Of a stretch of DNA of 22,298 nucleotides, positions 16,736 to 22,298 are shown piece by piece (positions within the stretch are counted from its first letter, which is position 1; each line of letters begins with the position of its first letter). The notes under the pieces are model-generated. The model did no database searches. It saw nothing but the letters and a program-made list of their open reading frames with translations, and was not told where the DNA came from. A program made the position numbers and the translations under genes. This stretch comes from Candidatus Aerophobota bacterium. GTDB lineage: Bacteria > Aerophobota > Aerophobia > Aerophobales > B3-G15. Where the stretch lies: assembly GCA_030615365.1 (NCBI GenBank), contig JAUWZM010000041.1:1-22298 (forward strand), given 5' to 3'.

Positions 16736-18154
16736 ATGCTTTCTTTTGAGCAAAAGGCAAAGGATTACTACGGAGAAATTGTTATCGATAAGGGGCTTTT
16801 CCACCAAGCAGGATTCAGCGGTAGAGCAATTCCAGCTTATGTGGGTGAGTGGATACTTTCTCATTACATGCAAGATCAAGAAAAGCTAACCAATGAGATT
16901 CGTAATAATATAGCTAATTTTATAGAAAAATATCTTCCCAGCAAGGGCCAAAAAGAAGAGTGGAAAAATCGGCTATTAAATCAAGAACCTGTAAATCTAC
17001 TCGATCATTATACAGTCTCTGTTAATCTCAAGACAGGACAGCGGCACTTGAATATTCCATTTCTTGATATAAAAGATGCATATATTACAGATCATATCGT
17101 AGAGGACAATGAACTCCTTCTTACCAGTGGGGTTTGGGGAGTGGGAGAACTTTTTTATGTCCCACCTGATGCAGTGAAAGGGAAAGGACAAGTTTGGATG
17201 CGTGATTTTAAGCCATTCCAAATTGCGAAGGTGGATTTGGATTACTTCATTGAATGCCGACAATATTTTACTACTAACGAATGGATTGACTTGTTGGTAT
17301 CGAGCATTGGATTTAGTCCAACTGTCAATAATGAACAACAAAAGATATTGCTTTTAACCAGAATGCTTCCACTTATTGAGCCAAGAGTTAATTTAGTAGA
17401 ACTGGCTCCAAAAGGTACGGGCAAATCTTTTGTTTTCGATCATCTCTCTAGATATGTGCGAGTAATAGGTGGGGGTAAAGTTACTCCTGCAGTGTTATTT
17501 CACAATAATAGCACTCACGAACCTGGATTGGCAACCAGATACGATGCCGTAGTATTAGATGAGGCACAAAGCGTAAAGGGAGATAGCGCTGGCGAGCTTA
17601 TTGCAATGCTCAAAGTTTACCTGGAATCTGGGAGATTTAGTCGAGGAAGAACAGAGGCAACTGCAGAATCTGGATTTGTTATGTTGGCAAACATTACCCT
17701 TGATGAAAATATTGTTCCTATTCATATGGACAAAGGGATTTTTGGAGAGTTTCCTAATTTTTTACAGGAAACAGCATTTATTGATAGGATCCACGGCATA
17801 GTTCCGGGTTGGTATTTACCACGTGTAACAGCAAATACACCATCCATATATTTAGGATTTAAGGGTGATCTTTTTGCTGAGATATTGCACAGTCTGAGAA
17901 AAGATTTGAGATATATGGACTATATAAATGTAAATATGCATCTTGTGGGGTGTGATGATTTACGTGATAAGAAAGCCATAACCAGGACTGCCACAGCTTA
18001 TCTTAAATTATTTTTCCCTAATCTTAAAATATCTAAGGAAGAATTCGTAAAGTATTGTCTTAAGCCAGCGATTGAGCTTAGACAAAGGATTAGAGATGAA
18101 TTATGGAAAATGGATAAAGAATATAGGAAGGTAAATATCAGGGTTGAAGAATAG
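16736..18154 (+). CDS. brxL: BrxL ATPase, short form without Lon-like protease domain
   Basis: A 472-residue protein matching BrxL: LSFEQKAKDYYGEIVIDKGL at the start, the P-loop APKGTGKSF (K230), Walker B VVLDEAQS (D275, E276), and RGRTEATAESGFVMLANI followed by FLQETAFIDRIHGIVPGWYLPR, typical of the hexameric AAA+ core. Classical BrxL of type 1 BREX is about 680 residues with a Lon-like C-terminal domain. Here the protein ends after LRQRIRDELWKMDKEYRKVN, before that domain. Shorter BrxL-like proteins of about 450 residues exist, so this can be natural rather than truncated. TTAGGAGGG (16721-16729) is a strong ribosome binding site at the right spacing. It is the last gene of the + strand run, converging on metK 77 bases away. 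Confidence 0.85.
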   Translation: MLSFEQKAKDYYGEIVIDKGLFHQAGFSGRAIPAYVGEWILSHYMQDQEKLTNEIRNNIANFIEKYLPSKGQKEEWKNRLLNQEPVNLLDHYTVSVNLKTGQRHLNIPFLDIKDAYITDHIVEDNELLLTSGVWGVGELFYVPPDAVKGKGQVWMRDFKPFQIAKVDLDYFIECRQYFTTNEWIDLLVSSIGFSPTVNNEQQKILLLTRMLPLIEPRVNLVELAPKGTGKSFVFDHLSRYVRVIGGGKVTPAVLFHNNSTHEPGLATRYDAVVLDEAQSVKGDSAGELIAMLKVYLESGRFSRGRTEATAESGFVMLANITLDENIVPIHMDKGIFGEFPNFLQETAFIDRIHGIVPGWYLPRVTANTPSIYLGFKGDLFAEILHSLRKDLRYMDYINVNMHLVGCDDLRDKKAITRTATAYLKLFFPNLKISKEEFVKYCLKPAIELRQRIRDELWKMDKEYRKVNIRVEE

Positions 18155-18231
18155 TCAACATATAATATGTATAGAGCAAGAGGCTAATGGATAAATTGAA
18201 CGATTGCCTTATGTCTTTCGCCATTAACCCT

Positions 18232-19380
18232 TTATTTTCCTGCTTGCTTTCTTAAGGTTTCAGCCATATCAGTTCTTTCCCAGGTAAACTCTTTTTCGTT
18301 CCTTCCAAAGTGCCCATAGGTAGCGGTTTTTTTGTAAATTGGCCTGAGAAGATTCAATTTTTCAATTATTCCTTGGGGGGAAAGATCAAAATTATCCTCC
18401 ACCAGTTTTCTTATTTGAGAGTCAGAGATTTTCCCTGTTCCAAAAGAATTGATCATTAAAGATACAGGTTCATCTCTTCCAATTACATAGGCTATCTGCA
18501 CTTCACATTTATCAGCTAATCCTGCGGCAACTAAATTTTTAGCAATATAACGAGCCATATAGGAGCCGGATCGGTCTACCTTGGTAGGATCCTTACCTGA
18601 AAAACAACCCCCTCCATGAGATCCTACTCCTCCATAGGTATCCATAATTATTTTTCGTCCCGTAAGACCAGTATCAGCCTGGGGACCTCCTATTTTAAAA
18701 CTACCGGTAGGATTTATATAATAGCTCATCTCTGAGTTTCTATATTCCCTGGGAATGCAATGTTTTATTACCAACTCCAGTATTTCATCTTCTATATCTT
18801 CCACTTCAACTTCAGGAGAGTGTTGAGTGGAGATAACCACTGCTTTGACCAGTTTGGGAGAACCATTTTCGTATTCCACAGTTACTTGAGATTTTCCATC
18901 AGGACGCAGGTGGGAGAGTATTTTTTTCCTTCTCACCTCAGAAAGTCTTCTGGTTAACCTATGCGCTAAAATTATGGGAAGGGGCATAAACTCAGGAGTT
19001 TCTGTAGTAGCATACCCAAACATCATTCCTTGATCTCCCGCTCCATTTTTATCCACTCCCTGTGCAATGTTGGGAGATTGTTCATGGATAGAGGTAATCA
19101 CTGCACAACTTTTATAATCAATTCCATAACTGGCTTGAGTATATCCTATTTCCTTGAGAGTTTCCCTGGCTACGGCAGGAATATCAATATAACATTGAGT
19201 AGTAATTTCCCCGGCTATGAAGACCAATCCTGTAGTAACTAAGGTCTCACAGGCAACTCTTCCTCCGGGGTCTTCTTCTAAAATAGCATCTAAAATAGCA
19301 TCTGATATTTGATCAGCCACTTTATCTGGATGTCCATCGGTTACTGATTCTGAAGTAAACAGATAATTTTCCTTGCTCAT
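18232..19380 (-). CDS. metK: S-adenosylmethionine synthase
   Basis: A 382-residue full-length enzyme that makes SAM from methionine and ATP in the cytosol. Signatures present are GHPDK (16-20), [12 protein letters not shown] (113-124) and [17 protein letters not shown] (255-271), where C259 stands in place of the more usual alanine. The ATG follows AGGAGA on the minus strand. It lies 26 bases downstream of the EIIA gene and in the same direction as hpf, so the three are probably one transcript. It converges with brxL. Although SAM feeds methyltransferases, the orientation and promoter tie this gene to the housekeeping block, not to BREX. Confidence 0.97.
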   Translation of the reverse strand: MSKENYLFTSESVTDGHPDKVADQISDAILDAILEEDPGGRVACETLVTTGLVFIAGEITTQCYIDIPAVARETLKEIGYTQASYGIDYKSCAVITSIHEQSPNIAQGVDKNGAGDQGMMFGYATTETPEFMPLPIILAHRLTRRLSEVRRKKILSHLRPDGKSQVTVEYENGSPKLVKAVVISTQHSPEVEVEDIEDEILELVIKHCIPREYRNSEMSYYINPTGSFKIGGPQADTGLTGRKIIMDTYGGVGSHGGGCFSGKDPTKVDRSGSYMARYIAKNLVAAGLADKCEVQIAYVIGRDEPVSLMINSFGTGKISDSQIRKLVEDNFDLSPQGIIEKLNLLRPIYKKTATYGHFGRNEKEFTWERTDMAETLRKQAGK

Positions 19381-19406
19381 TTTTTTCTCCTGAGAATTTT
19401 TCAGCT

Positions 19407-19862
19407 TTACAGCTCTTCCCTTTTTATTATTTCCTCAACTTCCTTTGATGTCTCTGCCTCCATTAAGTCTTGCTTGGCTTTCTTGCGACGCAGGAAGCGG
19501 GAAACAATAGCAAGAGATTTTAGGTAATCTCCAGAGGCATTCTGAGGAGCACCCAAAAGAAAGAACAGATGCACAGGTTCTTTATCTAAGGCATCAAAAT
19601 TAATTCCTTCCTTAGAGATACCAAGGGCACCGACCAAGGATTTAATTGCACTTGAGCGAGCATGAGGAATAGCTATATTATAGCCAATTCCCGTGCTTCC
19701 CAATTCTTCTCTTTCCTGAATTACTTTCAAAAAATCTTCCCTATTATCAATCTGTTTAGTTTTCTCCAGCAAAGATACAAGTTCCTCAAGAACTTCCTCT
19801 TTAGTTTGAGATTTTAGTTTTACTTCTATCGCCCTTTTATCTAAGAAATCTTTTATCTGCAC
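19407..19862 (-). CDS. PTS fructose-type EIIA domain protein (PtsN-like)
   Basis: A 151-residue stand-alone PTS_EIIA_2 domain. The phosphorylation site lies in [11 protein letters not shown] (H67), preceded by the family-typical [10 protein letters not shown] (51-60), and HLFFLLGAP follows in the core. A single EIIA domain with no EIIB or EIIC nearby suggests a regulatory PtsN-like role rather than sugar uptake. It lies 17 bases after hpf and 26 before metK. No HPr or EI gene is visible in the window, so the phosphoryl donor is unknown. Confidence 0.88.
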   Translation of the reverse strand: MQIKDFLDKRAIEVKLKSQTKEEVLEELVSLLEKTKQIDNREDFLKVIQEREELGSTGIGYNIAIPHARSSAIKSLVGALGISKEGINFDALDKEPVHLFFLLGAPQNASGDYLKSLAIVSRFLRRKKAKQDLMEAETSKEVEEIIKREEL

Positions 19863-19879
19863 CCTACCCTCCTTATGAT

Positions 19880-20413
19880 TTATTCTGGCTGCACTAAACC
19901 TATATTTCCACTTTCCTTTTTGTAAACTACATTCACCTGGTTAGTTTCAATGTTACGAAAAACCAAAAAATTGTTAGAAGATGAGTTTAATTGCGCGCAC
20001 GCGTGCTCTACTTTCATGGGCGTGGCGATCTCGGAAAAAATCTTAATTGTTGAAGATCTATTTTCAGGCAAGTCGCTCTCCACAGTCCCCAACAGTTCTT
20101 TAGCTTTTCTAATCTTTCTGGACTGTTTGTGAGACTTTAATTTTTCTTTATATTTCCGGGATTGCCCTACCACCTTATCAATTGCTCTATCTATTGAAGT
20201 GTGCAAATCTGGGGCCACTTGCTCTCCATAAAAAGCCATCCCCTTTACTGAAATGTGTATCTCAGTTTTATATCCACTTTTTTCTTCCTTGAGTATCACA
20301 TGAGCAGAGATAATTTCCTTGAAATACTTGTCTAATTTTTTTATCTTTTTTTCAATGAAGCTATCGATCTCTTTCGTTACCTGGATACGGAAACCACTTA
20401 TTTCTAATTTCAT
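19880..20413 (-). CDS. hpf: Long-form ribosome hibernation promoting factor
   Basis: A 177-residue protein with an N-terminal S30AE domain (about 1-100, opening KLEISGFRIQVTKEIDSFIE) and the C-terminal dimerisation domain (about 122-177, with MKVEHACAQLNSSSNNFLVF, NVVYKKESGNIGLVQP). The two-domain form dimerises 70S ribosomes into inactive 100S particles in slow growth. A short basic linker (KSHKQSRKIRKAKELL) separates the domains. It is the first gene behind the strong minus-strand promoter at 20492-20519. The ATG at 20413 is preceded by AGAGAGGTAAAG. Confidence 0.93.
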   Translation of the reverse strand: MKLEISGFRIQVTKEIDSFIEKKIKKLDKYFKEIISAHVILKEEKSGYKTEIHISVKGMAFYGEQVAPDLHTSIDRAIDKVVGQSRKYKEKLKSHKQSRKIRKAKELLGTVESDLPENRSSTIKIFSEIATPMKVEHACAQLNSSSNNFLVFRNIETNQVNVVYKKESGNIGLVQPE

Positions 20414-20491
20414 CTTTACCTCTCTGCTACCTAATGTAGTACTGTCATATAAGGATACTATTCATTCTCTCAAGCTTATGATTATTGCAAA

Positions 20492-20519
20492 ATTATAACA
20501 TACCAGAAAAAAATGTCAA
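20492..20519 (-). promoter_or_regulatory. Consensus sigma70 promoter of hpf-EIIA-metK
   Basis: On the minus strand a perfect TTGACA (20514-20519) is followed by 16 bases and a perfect TATAAT (20492-20497). The hpf start lies about 80 bases downstream. Both hexamers match consensus, so constitutive strong transcription of the three genes is expected. Confidence 0.85.
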
Positions 20520-20544
20520 ACACAGGCTTACAAGGACTACCCGA

Positions 20545-21309
20545 CTATGATACTATGAGGCTACCAGGAGTTCGAGCGAGGGCAAAAATATACACTTGTG
20601 TCCTTGCTCTCTTGATCTCCTTAGCCGCCTCATTTAAGGTAATTCCCGTAGTGTACACATCATCAACTAAAAGAACTCTTTTTCCTTTAAGTATTCCTCT
20701 CCTTTTTGCCTTAAATGCCCTTTTTACATTTATTAGACGCTCTTCTCTTTTTAGATTACTCTGGGAATCAGTAAAGCGGACTCTCATTAAACCATCTTTA
20801 ACCAGGGGCAAATTTAAATATGAAGCTATAAATTTTGCTATAGTTTCAGCTTGATTAAATCCTCTTTCCTTTAATTTTCTCCGATGCAAAGGAATGGGAA
20901 TGACCAAGTCGAATTCAGGCAAAGAAGAGCGACAGTGGTCAAGATAAGTTCTCATTATCTCAGTCAAGCCTCTTGATATTCCCATTTTCCCTTTATACTT
21001 AAATAATTTAATTGCTTCTTTCATCACCCCCTGGTAAAAAGTTGGAATAAATACCCTTTCAAAATAAGGAGGGTGCATCTGACACTCACCACATAACAAA
21101 GAGGAATTATCTAAAGAGTCATATTCGGAGGGAAAGGGCCTGCCGCATCTGGAACAGTAGGGAGGGGTTAACCATGCCACTTTTTTCCAGCAAGATTTGC
21201 AGATAAAACTACAGTTCAAGGACTCCAGAGACTTGCCACACAGTAAGCAATCTGCGGGAAGAAAAAAGTTTATGCCACCCTTTAGTAAACTTTTCAGATT
21301 TGCATTCAT
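20545..21309 (-). CDS. comF: ComF family phosphoribosyltransferase-like protein
   Basis: A 254-residue protein with N-terminal zinc-binding cysteine pairs (C21/C24, C37/C40, C52/C55, C73/C76) and a C-terminal PRTase fold with the PRPP motif VLLVDDVYTTG (212-222). PIPLHRRKLKERGFNQAE (138-155) is the usual ComF middle block. In competent bacteria ComF helps take in or process single-stranded DNA during transformation. In others it is a general recombination-linked protein; no other com genes are visible. It is preceded by its own possible promoter and lies upstream of the hpf promoter in the same direction. Confidence 0.92.
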   Translation of the reverse strand: MNANLKSLLKGGINFFLPADCLLCGKSLESLNCSFICKSCWKKVAWLTPPYCSRCGRPFPSEYDSLDNSSLLCGECQMHPPYFERVFIPTFYQGVMKEAIKLFKYKGKMGISRGLTEIMRTYLDHCRSSLPEFDLVIPIPLHRRKLKERGFNQAETIAKFIASYLNLPLVKDGLMRVRFTDSQSNLKREERLINVKRAFKAKRRGILKGKRVLLVDDVYTTGITLNEAAKEIKRARTQVYIFALARTPGSLIVS

Positions 21310-21327
21310 ACTCTCTTATTTGTTTGA

Positions 21328-21355
21328 AGTGTAACAAAAAGGGGAAAGATGTCAA
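21328..21355 (-). promoter_or_regulatory. Possible promoter of comF
   Basis: On the minus strand TTGACA (21350-21355) is followed by 16 bases and TACACT (21328-21333), a fair -10. It lies 19 bases ahead of the comF ATG. The -35 is perfect and the -10 matches four of six bases. Confidence 0.5.
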
Positions 21356-21372
21356 GCTTGTCGAGTCAAGTG

Positions 21373-22298
21373 TCAATGCAAAGTAAATACGTCATACTTT
21401 CTGTGAATTTTCCCCTTATCTCGGATCTTCTCTTTTAGCTTCATTACCGGTTGAAAGAAGTTCTTATAGAGCCTTAGCTCATTTCGGTAAAGGCTATTAA
21501 TAATCGCCAGCTCTTTCTCAGTATCATATCTAAGGTGCCCAATGACAGCTCTGACGTGGGTTGAGTTTTTCTGTTCCACGAAACTAGTTATCATTCTTTT
21601 TGTAGGGTCTTGATCGAGAGAATTGAATCCCTTTTGCCTCACAGTATCTTAGTAGATGGCAGTTGATGAAGCTCGAACCATTATCAGGATGAGCATGGAC
21701 CCACTTGAAGGGCATTCTTCTTCGTGCTCTATCCAAAGCATCACAGCTCCTTTCCTGTCCACTTCCTAAAACTACTTCTCCTTCCCACCAGCCGAAGGCG
21801 ACATCACAAGAACTTACAGTATTCATTCCCATACAGTCCCGAAGCTGATTGACCACAGTGCTCTACTAAGTCCACCTGCACCTGACCTGGAAGAGTTCTA
21901 TCCCATCCTCCTGCTTTCACTGGTATCCTCTGGTAGATTAAAGGATTTCTTCTTTGACGGTGTTTTCTTTTCAGGTGAAGAGCCTGTTTTTGACGTTTGA
22001 GAGCTCGGTCAATGGTTCTGGGGCTAATCTTCTTTAATTTCTCCGATAACTCATTGCAGATGAAAATCTCCTCTTGCTGTCTTAACCTATCTACCTCAGT
22101 CTTAAGGAGAGGCGCCAGTCTTTGCCCGCAGGGCTCATCAAATATATTTCAGATCTTTGCGAGAGCTGCCTTGACATAGCCATCATAAATGACTTTTTTT
22201 CCTCCTCTTCTTTTGACTGTTAAACAGATGGGAGATTTTATCTTCCTGATGACGTACTTTCTATTCTGGCCGGTATTACCACAGTACTCATCCAGCAT
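21373..22298 (-). pseudogene. Decayed DDE integrase/transposase of an insertion sequence (runs off the window)
   Basis: Reading the minus strand, pieces of one rve-type DDE transposase appear in different frames. An N-terminal part (DEYCGNTGQNRKYVIRKIK, then DEPCGQRLAPLLK) is followed by the DLVEHCGQSASG block with the first Asp, VHAHPDNGSSFINCHLLRYC with the second, and FVEQKNSTHVR with the Glu. Defects are a TGA at 22149-22151 (AKI*NIFDEP, where relatives have Trp), a frameshift near 21825-21840, and a one-base insertion near 21586 (KKNDN/FVEQ). The C-terminus stops after HRKYDV, shorter than relatives. The element is dead. The 5' end lies beyond the window, and I could not identify terminal inverted repeats. 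Confidence 0.85.

Noticed and set aside
18184..18232. Bidirectional terminator between brxL and metK (GGCTAATGG / CCATTAACC)
   Set aside because: The stem has a C-A mismatch on the + strand and a wobble on the - strand, the loop is about 25 bases, and no U-run follows.
18232..19380. metK as a SAM-supplying member of the defence system
   Set aside because: It is on the opposite strand, in a transcript driven by the consensus promoter ahead of hpf, and is a standard housekeeping enzyme. The neighbouring defence unit has no intact SAM-using enzyme.
21373..22298. Two separate hypothetical genes on the minus strand
   Set aside because: Joined across the frameshifts they form one DDE transposase with its Asp, Asp and Glu motifs in the right order.

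Overview
This window is a dense anti-phage defence island on the + strand, joined to an ordinary housekeeping operon on the - strand. The DNA is AT-rich, bacterial, with AGGAGG-type ribosome binding sites and sigma70-like promoters. The housekeeping block (comF, long-form hpf, a PTS EIIA gene, metK) resembles that of low-GC or deep-branching anaerobic bacteria. I cannot name the taxon from sequence alone.

Layout. (1) At 1-1572 lies the 3' part of an Eco57I/TaqI-like adenine methyltransferase (NPPY motif plus target-recognition domain). Its reading frame carries an in-frame TAG just before the conserved FFHWELEFP stretch, so it looks broken. (2) At 1747-5608 a SIR2-domain NADase gene overlaps a HerA/FtsK-like ATPase gene. 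This is the known SIR2-HerA (Nezha-like) abortive-defence pair. (3) At 5705-18154 a second unit begins with a palindrome around a TATAAT box. It continues with a winged-helix (Mrr_N-like) gene, a 46-codon partial copy of a DUF4007 gene, an AlbA_2/Schlafen-like ATPase regulator, full DUF4007, a DUF433/DUF5615 toxin-antitoxin-like pair, a BrxF-like P-loop protein, BrxC/PglY, PglZ and BrxL. The last four are BREX core proteins, and the set best matches a type 4-like BREX. No methyltransferase (PglX) and no PAPS-reductase-like BrxP lies in the unit. (4) From 18232 the opposite strand holds metK, a PTS EIIA gene and hpf behind a consensus TTGACA-N16-TATAAT promoter, then comF. (5) At 21373-22298 a decayed DDE transposase marks the far edge.

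How the parts may work together. SIR2-HerA would sense infection and deplete NAD+. The BREX-like unit would block phage replication through the BrxC/PglZ/BrxL ATPase-phosphatase machinery. Small DNA-binding proteins (Mrr_N-like, AlbA_2) are candidate regulators of the two palindromic operator-like sites. The most interesting feature is the composition of the BREX unit: modification genes are missing, the only methyltransferase nearby is a remnant, and regulatory and toxin-like genes sit where a modification gene would be expected. The duplicated DUF4007 start flanking the AlbA_2 gene shows that this part of the operon has been rearranged.
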